Shown here: positions 6,479 to 14,413 of the stretch, one piece after another | Layout: every line of letters starts with the position of its first letter | Position numbering within the stretch: the first letter of the stretch is position 1 | From: Streptomyces sp. CB01580 | GTDB taxonomy: Bacteria > Actinomycetota > Actinomycetes > Streptomycetales > Streptomycetaceae | Length of the DNA: 32,060 nucleotides | Reading direction: 5' to 3' | Assembly: GCF_001905795.1 (NCBI RefSeq) | Contig: NZ_LIXJ01000047.1 | Location: 1 to 32,060 of the forward strand | Position numbers and translations under genes: made by a program | Notes under the pieces: model-generated | The model's input: the letters and a program-made list of their open reading frames with translations, nothing else | Database searches by the model: none | Told to the model about the DNA's origin: nothing

Positions 6479-8149
6479 GTGAGTGATTTCGACGCGATCG
6501 ACTCGCTGCTCGCCGCCGTCGGCCCGGAAGCGGAGCTCCCGGCCGCCGAGGTGCGCCGCGCCCTGCGCGAACGGGCCCGGCTGTCCAGGGCGCAGGTGGC
6601 GCGGGCGCTGGGTGTGGGTCCGTCGACCGTCGCCGGGTGGGAGAGCGGCCGGGACCCGTCCGGGGAGACACGCGCCAAGTACGCGTACCTGCTGGACGGA
6701 CTGAGCGCCAAGCTCGGCACGGAGCCCGGCCCCTCTGCCGCCGGCCCCGCGCCGGCCCCCGGGCCCGCCGTCGGATCCGGGACCGGGGACGAGGACGTGT
6801 CCGAGGGCGGCGCGCCCCCGGCCGGGGAACGGCCCGCGGCGCACGGCGCGGCGGATGCCGCCGTTCCCGCGCCGGACCCCGGCCCGGCGCCCGACGAGGT
6901 GGAGCCCCTGGACGCCGCCGAGCCGTGCGTGCTGTGCGGGCATCCGGCCACGCAGCGCGTCGCGGGCTTCGCCCAGCACCTGGACGCGGCCGACTGCCGT
7001 CCGGCCGCCACGACGGCCGGACCCCCGGACGTCGCCCCCGCCCGGGCAGCCCGACCGCCCGTCCACCGGACGCCGGAACGCTCCACCGCCCCCGGTGCGG
7101 GAGCGTCGTCCACGACGGGCCCGTCGAGGCGTTCCGGATCACCGGCCCGACGTGCCTTCCAGCAGCAGGCCGGCCCGGCCGCCCTGATCCACGAGGCGGT
7201 CCGGGGCGCGCTCGCCGAGCACCGGGGCGACATCGACGCGGCCGTCGCCGCCCTGTCGAAACGGGCCATCCCGGACGCGATGCGCCTGCTGGACGAGACC
7301 CGCAAGGGTGCCCGCTACGACGTGATCGCCCATCCCTGGATCCCCGACATCCTCAAGAAGCAGACGTCCAGGGGGGCCGACCAGATCTGGGAGGCGCGCC
7401 CGAAGTGGACCCGGCACGAACTTCCGACCGGCCGCCACGAAGTGACGGCGCTCGACATCAACGGCGCCTATCTCTCCGCCCTCAAGACACATCTGCCGTT
7501 GGGGCAGCTGGAGCATTCCACCGGCTTCGCCCACGACCGCCGCCGTGCCGGTGTCCACCTGATCACCCCGCCGGCGTGGGAGCACACGGCGGTGCTGCCC
7601 AACCCGATCGGCAACCGTGACGAACCCGGACCGCTATGGGTGACCGAACCGACCCTGCGCCTCCTGCTGCGGCTGTCGGGTCCGAAACATGGGCTGTGCG
7701 AACCACCGGAGATCCACGAGTCGTTCACCTCCGGAGCCACCGAGAACCTGCTGGAGAAGTTCCGGGTCGCGCTCAAGGAGGCCAGGGACACGGCGATCGC
7801 CGCCGACGACGAGGTGACGCTGGAGTACGTGAAGGCGATGTACTCCAAGTTCGTCTCCACCATGGGGGAGTCGAACTACAACCGGGAGCTGTACCGGCCG
7901 GACTGGATGCACATCATCCGCTCGCAGGCGTTCGCCAACCTCTGGATGAAGGCCCTCAAGGCCCATGAGGACGGACTCGCCGTCGTACGGGCGATGGGCA
8001 CCGACGAACTGCACGTCATCGGCGACTGGCGGCGCGTCTTTCCCGAGGGCCGGCGTGCCAGCGAGGTCAAGGTCAAGGACACCTACACCGTCGGCGACGA
8101 CGGGGTGGGTCCCGAGGACGCCGACGACTTCGAGGACGGCATCGGATAG
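6479..8149 (+). CDS. Tap-like telomere-associated protein (HTH + zinc knuckle + polymerase-like palm)
   Basis: Encodes 556 aa. An XRE-type HTH (about 25-60, LSRAQVARALGVGPSTVAGWESGRD) is followed by an Ala/Pro-rich linker (80-145), a likely zinc knuckle C150-x2-C153-x13-H167-x5-C173, another linker, and a C-terminal domain (about 230-540). That domain resembles Streptomyces Tap and carries motifs like a family B polymerase palm: TALDINGAYLSAL (324-336, motif A-like), EYVKAMYSKFVSTMGE (449-464, motif B-like) and AMGTDELHV (506-513, motif C-like). Tap binds telomeric DNA and recruits terminal protein Tpg in linear replicons. This copy is shorter than classical Tap (over 700 aa from memory) and has no tpg beside it, so a telomere role is doubtful. 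GTG 6479 is the start. Confidence 0.75.
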   Translation: MSDFDAIDSLLAAVGPEAELPAAEVRRALRERARLSRAQVARALGVGPSTVAGWESGRDPSGETRAKYAYLLDGLSAKLGTEPGPSAAGPAPAPGPAVGSGTGDEDVSEGGAPPAGERPAAHGAADAAVPAPDPGPAPDEVEPLDAAEPCVLCGHPATQRVAGFAQHLDAADCRPAATTAGPPDVAPARAARPPVHRTPERSTAPGAGASSTTGPSRRSGSPARRAFQQQAGPAALIHEAVRGALAEHRGDIDAAVAALSKRAIPDAMRLLDETRKGARYDVIAHPWIPDILKKQTSRGADQIWEARPKWTRHELPTGRHEVTALDINGAYLSALKTHLPLGQLEHSTGFAHDRRRAGVHLITPPAWEHTAVLPNPIGNRDEPGPLWVTEPTLRLLLRLSGPKHGLCEPPEIHESFTSGATENLLEKFRVALKEARDTAIAADDEVTLEYVKAMYSKFVSTMGESNYNRELYRPDWMHIIRSQAFANLWMKALKAHEDGLAVVRAMGTDELHVIGDWRRVFPEGRRASEVKVKDTYTVGDDGVGPEDADDFEDGIG

Positions 8150-8171
8150 GGGAGGGGCGCAGGACGCGGGT

Positions 8172-8189
8172 GACGGGGTGCTCCCCGTC
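8172..8189. terminator. Bidirectional hairpin between Tap-like gene and rtcB
   Basis: GACGGGG (8172-8178) pairs with CCCCGTC (8183-8189) around TGCT. It sits in the 46-bp gap between the convergent stops. Confidence 0.6.
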
Positions 8190-8195
8190 GACGGC

Positions 8196-9623
8196 TCACC
8201 CCTTGACGACGCCCAGCGGCACCAGGTGGGCCACCGGCCGGGCCAGCCCGGCGCCCTCGGTGGCCTCCACCACCGCGTCCACGTCCTTGTACGCCTCCGG
8301 TGTCTCCTCGGCGAGACCGCGCCACGACGAGGGGCGCACGGCGATGCCGCGGGCCTCCAGTTCGTCGCGCAGCCGCTCACCGCGGACCATGCGCAGTGCC
8401 TGGTGACGGCTCCAGACCCGGCCGGCTCCGTGGCAGGCGGAGCGGAACGCGTCGTTGCCGGGCAGGCCGACCATCACATACGAGCCGGTGCCCATCGTCC
8501 CGGGGACCAGCACCGGCTGGCCCGCCCGCGCGAGGTCCTCGGGCAGTTCCGGGTCGCCGGGCGGCAGCGCCCGTGTCGCCCCCTTGCGGTGGACGCACAG
8601 GGAGCGCCGCACACCGTCCACCTCATGGGTCTCGATCTTGGCGGTGTTGTGCGAGATGTCGTAGACCAGGTCCAGCCCCGCCCCGGTGGCCGTGGCGAAG
8701 GCGCGACGGGCGGCCTGGGACAGCAACTGCCGGTTGGCCCGGCCGTAGTTGGCGGCCGCCGCCATCGCCCCCAGGTAGGCGCGGCCGCGCGGCGAGTCGA
8801 CCGGGGTGCAGGCCAGCTGCCGGTCCGGGACCCGGATGCCGTGCCGGTGCAGTTCCTGGTCCATCACCCGGACGTGGTCGGTGCACACCTGGTGCCCCAG
8901 GCCCCGCGAGCCGCAGTGGATCATGACGCACACCTGACCCGTCCGCAGCCCGAAGGCCGCCGCCGTGACGGGGTCGTGGACCCGGTCCACCGCCTGGACC
9001 TCCAGGAAGTGGTTGCCCGACCCGAGACTGCCCACCTGGTGCAGTCCGCGTTCGACGGCCCGCGAACTCACCTCTCCCGGCGCGGCGCCCTCCAGGACGC
9101 CGTGGTCCTCGCAGCGGGCGAGGTCGCGCGGCACTCCGTGACCGTGTTCGACCGCGTATCGCGCCCCGCCGACCAGCAGTTCGTCCATCTCCGCGGTCCC
9201 CGACAGCTCCCACAGGCCGCCGCGTCCCATGCCGCGCGGGACGGTGCGGTCGAGAGCGTCCATCAGCCGCCGCATCCGGTCGTGGTCGAGCGCCTCGCGG
9301 TCGATCCCCGCGGCCAGCAGCCGGACGCCGCAGGAGATGTCGAACCCGACGCCGCCCGGTGAGACGACCCCGCCGCGGGCGATGTCCGTGGCGGCCACCC
9401 CGCCGATCGGGAAGCCGTAGCCCCAGTGCACATCGGGCATGGCGAAGGAGGCGCGCACGATGCCGGGCAGCGTCGCCACGTTCGCCACCTGCTCCAGCGC
9501 CTTGTCCCCGGACGCCTGCGGCAGCAGCGCACGGGAGGCGAACACCACCCCGGGCACGCGCATCGGCTCCCGCTGTTCGATCCGGAACCGGTACGGGCTC
9601 CGCTCCGCCAGTGCGATCTCCAT
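8196..9623 (-). CDS. rtcB: RtcB RNA-splicing ligase
   Basis: Encodes 475 aa, full length. RtcB joins RNA 2',3'-cyclic-phosphate or 3'-phosphate ends to 5'-OH ends using GTP and Mn2+. The expected residues are visible: Cys98 (GFDISCGV), His205 (GSGNHFLE), His236 (MIHCGSRG) and His325 (YDISHNTAK) as metal ligands, and His398 (ACHGAGR) as the guanylated histidine. No intein is present. ATG 9623 is preceded by GGAGG at a good distance; the frame also opens 9 bp earlier. The archease gene lies 33 bp upstream, so the pair is very likely one transcript. In bacteria the pair serves RNA repair after nuclease damage. Confidence 0.97.
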   Translation of the reverse strand: MEIALAERSPYRFRIEQREPMRVPGVVFASRALLPQASGDKALEQVANVATLPGIVRASFAMPDVHWGYGFPIGGVAATDIARGGVVSPGGVGFDISCGVRLLAAGIDREALDHDRMRRLMDALDRTVPRGMGRGGLWELSGTAEMDELLVGGARYAVEHGHGVPRDLARCEDHGVLEGAAPGEVSSRAVERGLHQVGSLGSGNHFLEVQAVDRVHDPVTAAAFGLRTGQVCVMIHCGSRGLGHQVCTDHVRVMDQELHRHGIRVPDRQLACTPVDSPRGRAYLGAMAAAANYGRANRQLLSQAARRAFATATGAGLDLVYDISHNTAKIETHEVDGVRRSLCVHRKGATRALPPGDPELPEDLARAGQPVLVPGTMGTGSYVMVGLPGNDAFRSACHGAGRVWSRHQALRMVRGERLRDELEARGIAVRPSSWRGLAEETPEAYKDVDAVVEATEGAGLARPVAHLVPLGVVKG

Positions 9624-9656
9624 GGCCCTCACCTCCGGTCGGTGGCCGGCCCGCGT

Positions 9657-10151
9657 TCAGACGTCGAGGGTCACCCCGCAGGCCCAGCCGTCGGGGTCGT
9701 GCCGCAGCCGCAGGTCGTGCAGCGAGACGGCCTTCGGTACGGCGCCGACCTCCCGGGCGGTCCCGGCGTCGGCCATGCGGAAACGGACCAGCGGTCCCGG
9801 TCCGCCGCCCGCCGCCCGGGACGCTCCGGTGCCCGTGTCCGTCCCCACGTCCGCGTCCACCTCCACGTCGAGCGGGATCTCCCCGTGGGCGTCCAGCCGG
9901 TAGACGACCTCCTCCAGGACCGTCACCAGCAGGTCCTCGCCGGAGCCGGCCGCGACCGGGCAGGTGCGCTCCCCGACCGGCGCCGCGCCCGACGTGTCGG
10001 CGAAGCTCTCCACCATCGCGCGCACGGCCTCGGCCACACAGTCCCCGGCCGTGGGGGCCCATGCCTCCACCCGCAGGTCCGCGGTGTGCGGCAGGGTGCG
10101 GTGGCCGCGCGCGCCGGGGCGGCGCGGTGCCACGGGTTCCCGACCGTCCAC
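9657..10151 (-). CDS. Archease, RtcB activator
   Basis: Encodes about 164 aa from GTG 10151. The archease hallmarks are GHRTLPHTADLRVEAWAPT near the N-terminus (metal-binding Asp in HTADL), a long helix VAEAVRAMVESFAD, EDLLVTVLEEVVYRLD, and a C-terminal VTLDV whose Asp is a metal ligand. Archease catalyses multiple turnover and guanylation of RtcB and broadens its nucleotide use. A Gly/Ala-rich insert around residues 105-122 is longer than in compact archaeal members. The frame is open to 10364, so the start is uncertain; upstream residues are low-complexity and probably untranslated. It is the first gene of the archease-rtcB pair and divergent from the phosphoesterase operon. Confidence 0.92.
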   Translation of the reverse strand: MDGREPVAPRRPGARGHRTLPHTADLRVEAWAPTAGDCVAEAVRAMVESFADTSGAAPVGERTCPVAAGSGEDLLVTVLEEVVYRLDAHGEIPLDVEVDADVGTDTGTGASRAAGGGPGPLVRFRMADAGTAREVGAVPKAVSLHDLRLRHDPDGWACGVTLDV

Positions 10152-10382
10152 GGCCGGCGCCTCCCCGTCGTCTCCGGGTACGCGGCCCGGGCCCGGCTCA
10201 ACGGGCGGGGCCGCCGCTTCCTCCAGCGTCGTCCCGCACCCCGCCCCGGGGCAACCCGCGGACGGCGCCGGGCCCGTCCCGTACCCCCTCGGGCAGAGGG
10301 ATTCGAGTCTGTTTCCGAGGTGCGAAGTCCTCTGGCCAATGGCGGCGAACGGCCGCCGGAACAAGGCGGGTCGGGGGACTGG

Positions 10383-10407
10383 TAGGAAAGTTTACTGTTC
10401 GCTAGCA
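10383..10407 (+). promoter_or_regulatory. Candidate promoter/operator of the phosphoesterase operon
   Basis: TAGGAAAGTTTA (10383-10394) followed by TAGCAT (10402-10407) forms an AT-rich island in the divergent region. The left half resembles the AGGAAAGTTTCCT palindrome seen before many secreted-enzyme genes of Streptomyces, but the right arm is not conserved. This is a low-confidence call by position and composition. Confidence 0.3.
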
Positions 10408-10568
10408 TTCCGGCCGGTGGCCTGGCGCGGTGCCCGCCCCACGGGCATGACGCGCTCAGCGAGAGCTCTGACCCGGCCACCTCGATGCCGCGCCCCGCCC
10501 GCACGCGGGCCGGGCGCGCGGTCATGCACCGATGCCCAGCTCTCGTCCCCCAGGCCAGGAGTGCAGGT

Positions 10569-11915
10569 ATGCACCTGAAAGGCTCAGCTCCGCTCCCCAC
10601 AGCCACCCGGCACCGTACGGTGCCCACGGTCCTCGCCGCCGTACTCCTCCTCGTCGGCGGTCTGTTGCTCGCCTGGCCCGACCGGGCCGACGCCACCGCG
10701 GACCCCCTCATCTCCGGCGGCAGGCCCGCCACCGCCTCCTCCACCGAGGACTCCGGTCTCGGCCCACAGAACGCCTTCGACGGCGACCCGGCCACCCGCT
10801 GGGCCAGCGTCGAGGGCAAGGACCCGCAGTGGATCCGCGTCGACCTCGGCGCCGCCGCCGACGTCACACGCGTGAAGCTCGACTGGGAGGCCGCGTACGC
10901 CAAGGCGTACCGGATCGAGATCTCCGCCGACGGCACCGCATGGACCCGGCTCGCCGAGGAGACGGCGGGCGACGGCGGCACCGACGACCGGCCCGGCCTG
11001 TCCGGCAAGGGCCGCTACCTGCGCGTGTACGGCACCGCACGCGGCACCTCGTACGGCTATTCGCTCCACGAGGTCGAGGTGTACGGCACATTCGCCGGGA
11101 CGCCCCCGCAGACCGGTGCCTTCACCGTGGTCGCCGCCGGTGACATCGCCGCCCAGTGCACCGCCTCCGACAGCGGCTGCGCCCACCCCAGGACCGCCGC
11201 GCTGGCCCAGCAGATCAACCCGAAGTTCTACCTGACGATGGGCGACAACCAGTACGACGACGCCCGGATCTCCGACTACCGCGCCTACTACGACAAGACC
11301 TGGGGCGCCTTCAAGAACAAGACGCACCCGGTGCCCGGCAACCACGAGACGTACGACCCGGCCGGATCGCTCGCCGGCTACAAGGCGTACTTCGGCGCGA
11401 TCGCCTACCCCCAGGGCAAGACCTACTACAGCTTCGACGAGGGCAACTGGCACTTCATCGCCCTCGACTCCAACTCCCTCGACAAGAGCGCCCAGATCGA
11501 CTGGCTCAAGGCCGATCTGGCCGCCAACACCAAGGCGTGCATCGCCGCCTACTGGCACCACCCGCTGTACTCCTCGGGCGGGCACGGCAACGACCCGGTC
11601 AGCCGGCCGGTCTGGAAGCTCCTCCACGGGGCCAAGGCCGACCTCGTGCTCAACGGACACGACCACCACTACGAGCGGTTCGCCCCGCAGAACCCCGACG
11701 GGAAGGCCACCGCCGACGGAATCACCGAGGTCATCGGCGGCATGGGCGGTGCCGAGCCCTACCCCATCGAGGAGGTCCAGCCCAACAGCCAGAAGCGGAT
11801 CAGCGGTCAGTACGGCGTCCTGAAACTGGACTTCACCGACACCGGCTACAGCTTCAGCTACGTCGGCACCGACGGCAAGGCCAAGGACACCAGCCCGAAG
11901 TACACCTGCCACTGA
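10569..11915 (+). CDS. Secreted discoidin (F5/8-C) metallophosphoesterase
   Basis: Encodes 448 aa. A signal peptide (1-42, with a long hydrophobic core and ADA cleavage site) precedes an F5/8 type C discoidin fold (about 46-175, GPQNAFDGDPATRW and WIRVDLG), which usually binds surface carbohydrates or phospholipid. A calcineurin-like phosphoesterase domain follows (about 184-432) with all metal motifs: AAGDIA (191-192), GDNQYDD (225-231), GNHE (257-260), WHHPLYSSGGHG (329-340) and NGHDHHYERF (362-371). It likely hydrolyses phosphoesters at or outside the membrane; the substrate is unknown. SD AGGAG at 10557-10561 fixes ATG 10569. Its TGA overlaps the ATG of the MFS gene by one base, so the two are translationally coupled. 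Confidence 0.93.
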   Translation: MHLKGSAPLPTATRHRTVPTVLAAVLLLVGGLLLAWPDRADATADPLISGGRPATASSTEDSGLGPQNAFDGDPATRWASVEGKDPQWIRVDLGAAADVTRVKLDWEAAYAKAYRIEISADGTAWTRLAEETAGDGGTDDRPGLSGKGRYLRVYGTARGTSYGYSLHEVEVYGTFAGTPPQTGAFTVVAAGDIAAQCTASDSGCAHPRTAALAQQINPKFYLTMGDNQYDDARISDYRAYYDKTWGAFKNKTHPVPGNHETYDPAGSLAGYKAYFGAIAYPQGKTYYSFDEGNWHFIALDSNSLDKSAQIDWLKADLAANTKACIAAYWHHPLYSSGGHGNDPVSRPVWKLLHGAKADLVLNGHDHHYERFAPQNPDGKATADGITEVIGGMGGAEPYPIEEVQPNSQKRISGQYGVLKLDFTDTGYSFSYVGTDGKAKDTSPKYTCH

Positions 11916-13216
11916 TGTACCTGGCGACCACAGGCCGCCGGGACACGCCGGCACCGCCCCGCACCGCCGGGGCGGGCCGGCGCGTCCCCGGCACCGTCCT
12001 GGCACTCGGCACGGTCAGCCTCGTCACCGACGTCTCCTCCGAGATGGTCACCGCGGTGCTGCCGCTCTACCTGGTCCTCGGACTCGGTCTCTCACCCCTC
12101 CAATTCGGCTTCCTCGACGGCCTGTTCAACGGCGCGACCTCCGTCGTCCGGCTGCTCGGCGGACACGCGGCCGACCGCGGACACCGGCACAAGAGGGTCG
12201 CGGGCATCGGCTACGCCCTCTCCGCCCTCTCCCGGCTCGGACTGCTGCTCGCGGGCGGCGCCACCGCGGGGATCGCCGCCGCCCTCGCCACCGACCGCGT
12301 CGGCAAGGGCATCCGCACCGCGCCCCGGGACGCGCTGATCACGCTCAGCAGCAGGCCCGAGACGCTCGGCAGATCCTTCGGCGTGCACCGGGCCATGGAC
12401 ACCACCGGCGCCCTGCTCGGACCGCTCGCCGCGTTCGCCCTCCTCCAGGCGACCACCGGGGCCTACGACGCGGTGTTCGTCGTCAGCTTCTGCGTCGGGC
12501 TGCTCGGCGTACTGCTCCTCGTGCTGTACGTACCCGGACAGCCGGTCGTCAGCCTGCCGGAGCCCCGGAGCCCCCGTACCCGCAAGGTGTTCGCGGCGCT
12601 CCGCGACCGGGGTTTCCGGCGGATCCTCGCAGCCGCCGGACTGCTCGGCGCCGCCACCATCGGGGATGCCTTCGTCTACCTCCTGCTCCAGCGCCGGCTC
12701 GACCTCCCCGTCGGCTGGTTCCCGCTGCTGCCGCTCGGCGCGGCGGCGTGCTACCTGCTGCTCGCGGTCCCGGCCGGGCGGATCGCGGACCGGGTGGGCC
12801 GACGGCTGCCGTTCCTGTACGGGCACCTCGCGCTGCTCGGCGTGTACGCCGCGCTCCTTCTCCCGGCCGGCGGCCCCGTCCTGCTCCTCGTCGTGCCCGT
12901 GCTCGTGCTGCTCGGGGTCTTCTACGCCGGTACCGACGGCGTGCTGATGGCCCTGGCCTCACCCGTGCTGCCCGCCGACGGCAGGGCGGGCGGGCTGGCC
13001 CTGCTGCAGACCGGCCAGGCACTCGCCCGGATGCTCGCCGCCGCGGGCTTCGGCGCCGCCTGGACGGTGTGGGGACCGCGCCCCGCCCTGTGGGCGGCGG
13101 CCGTCGCCCTGCTGGTCGCGCTCGTCGGCGGCCGGGCGCTGCTGCCCCATGACCCGTCCGCCGCCGCGGCAGCCGAGCAGCCCGGAGCCCCGACCACCGA
13201 GAGGCCGACCGCATGA
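11915..13216 (+). CDS. MFS transporter
   Basis: Encodes 433 aa with about 11-12 transmembrane segments. The first loop carries GHAADRGHRHKRVAG and the mid region has the distinctive DRVGKGIRTAPRDALI, a motif of a subfamily of MFS permeases whose substrates are mostly undetermined. It starts in the TGATG overlap with the phosphoesterase and ends overlapping the ATG of the propeller protein (ATGA), so the three genes form a tightly coupled operon. It may export or import a product related to the secreted phosphoesterase; that is inferred from coupling only. Confidence 0.88.
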   Translation: MYLATTGRRDTPAPPRTAGAGRRVPGTVLALGTVSLVTDVSSEMVTAVLPLYLVLGLGLSPLQFGFLDGLFNGATSVVRLLGGHAADRGHRHKRVAGIGYALSALSRLGLLLAGGATAGIAAALATDRVGKGIRTAPRDALITLSSRPETLGRSFGVHRAMDTTGALLGPLAAFALLQATTGAYDAVFVVSFCVGLLGVLLLVLYVPGQPVVSLPEPRSPRTRKVFAALRDRGFRRILAAAGLLGAATIGDAFVYLLLQRRLDLPVGWFPLLPLGAAACYLLLAVPAGRIADRVGRRLPFLYGHLALLGVYAALLLPAGGPVLLLVVPVLVLLGVFYAGTDGVLMALASPVLPADGRAGGLALLQTGQALARMLAAAGFGAAWTVWGPRPALWAAAVALLVALVGGRALLPHDPSAAAAAEQPGAPTTERPTA

Positions 13217-14244
13217 GCGCCGGATTCCCCGAACCCACGACACCCCTGGGCCCACGGGCCCGGATCGCCGTCTTGGTGGCCGCGGTGCTGCTCCTCGCAG
13301 GCGGATCCGTCGGCTACGCCCTGCACGCGCAGCACCGTACCCCGGCCCAACAGGCCGAAGCCGACGCCTCGTTCACTGTCACCGGGCCCGCGCTGTACTT
13401 CCGGGACACGGCCACCGGACGTGTCGCCCGCCGCCCGCTCGCCGCCCCGCCCGGCACGCGCACCCCCGGCGGTCCCGCCTGCGACCGGTTCTACGCCTCC
13501 GGCGACCACGCGGTCTGCCTGCGCGCCCGTCCCGGCGTACTGCCCAGGACGCACGCCGTCGTGCTCGACCGCCGACTGCGCGAACAGCGCCGGATCACCG
13601 TACCGGGCATTCCCACCCGCGCCCGCGTCTCCGCCTCCGGGCGGATGGTGTCCTGGACGGTGTTCGCCACCGGGGACTCGTACGCCACCACCGCCTTCTC
13701 CACCCGGACCGCGATCCTCGACCTACGCACCGGCTACCTCGTCAAGTCCATCGAGGGCATCCCCCTGACCCTCGACGGAGCCCGCTACCACGCCCCCGAC
13801 GTCAACTACTGGGGGGTGACCTTCGCCCGCGACGACAACCGCTTCTACGCGACCGTCTCGACCAAGGGCCGCACCTACCTGGTCGAGGGGGACATGGCGA
13901 AGTGGTCGGCGAAGGCGCTGCGGCAGAACGTCGAGTGCCCTTCCCTGTCGCCCGACAACACCCGGCTCGCCTTCAAGAAGAAGGTCTCCGACGACCCGGC
14001 CGATCCCTGGCGGCTGTACGTCCTCGACCTGCGGACCATGCGCGAGACACCGCTCGCCGAGACGCGCAACGTAGACGACCAGGCGGCCTGGCTGGACGAC
14101 GGCACGCTCGCCTACGCCCTCCCCGGCGCCGGGGGCAGGGGGAGCGACATCTGGACCGCCCCCGCGGACGGCACCGGCACACCCCGCATGGCCGTGTCCG
14201 GCGGATCGTCACCGGCGGCGGTGAGCCCGCCGGGCGACCACTGA
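13213..14244 (+). CDS. Membrane-anchored TolB/WD40-like beta-propeller protein
   Basis: Encodes 343 aa. One uncleaved N-terminal membrane segment (about 18-36, IAVLVAAVLLLAGGSVGYAL) anchors an extracytoplasmic domain with repeating propeller blades: SASGRMVSW, LDLRTGYLVKSI, SPDNTRLAFKK, LYVLDLRTMRETPL, WLDDGTLAYALP and SDIWTAPADG. This is the TolB/PD40 pattern. Such domains act as binding scaffolds, and no enzymatic residues can be assigned. The ATG overlaps the stop of the MFS gene by 4 bp. It is last in the operon. Confidence 0.85.
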   Translation: MSAGFPEPTTPLGPRARIAVLVAAVLLLAGGSVGYALHAQHRTPAQQAEADASFTVTGPALYFRDTATGRVARRPLAAPPGTRTPGGPACDRFYASGDHAVCLRARPGVLPRTHAVVLDRRLREQRRITVPGIPTRARVSASGRMVSWTVFATGDSYATTAFSTRTAILDLRTGYLVKSIEGIPLTLDGARYHAPDVNYWGVTFARDDNRFYATVSTKGRTYLVEGDMAKWSAKALRQNVECPSLSPDNTRLAFKKKVSDDPADPWRLYVLDLRTMRETPLAETRNVDDQAAWLDDGTLAYALPGAGGRGSDIWTAPADGTGTPRMAVSGGSSPAAVSPPGDH

Positions 14245-14317
14245 CCTGCGGCCGTGCCGTCACGTCCGCCTCCCGGTCGACGACCGGCCGACGGGCTCCG
14301 AGGCGGTTCCCCGGCAC

Positions 14318-14355
14318 CGGGCCCCGGGGGCCGGGCCGCCCGGTCGCGGGGCCCG
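14318..14355 (+). terminator. Candidate terminator of the phosphoesterase operon
   Basis: CGGGCCCCG (14318-14326) pairs with CGGGGCCCG (14347-14355) across a 20-nt GC-rich loop, about 75 bp past the operon stop and 60 bp before the next start. Confidence 0.45.
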
Positions 14356-14413
14356 CCGCGCCGTGGTCCCCTGGATGCGATCACCGTTCCCCGCCGCTCC
14401 AGGGAGGCCATGG

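Noticed and set aside
10264..10340. Possible tRNA near the archease promoter (GATTCGAGTCTG looks like a T-loop)
   Set aside because: No acceptor stem, anticodon arm or CCA-compatible fold could be formed around it.
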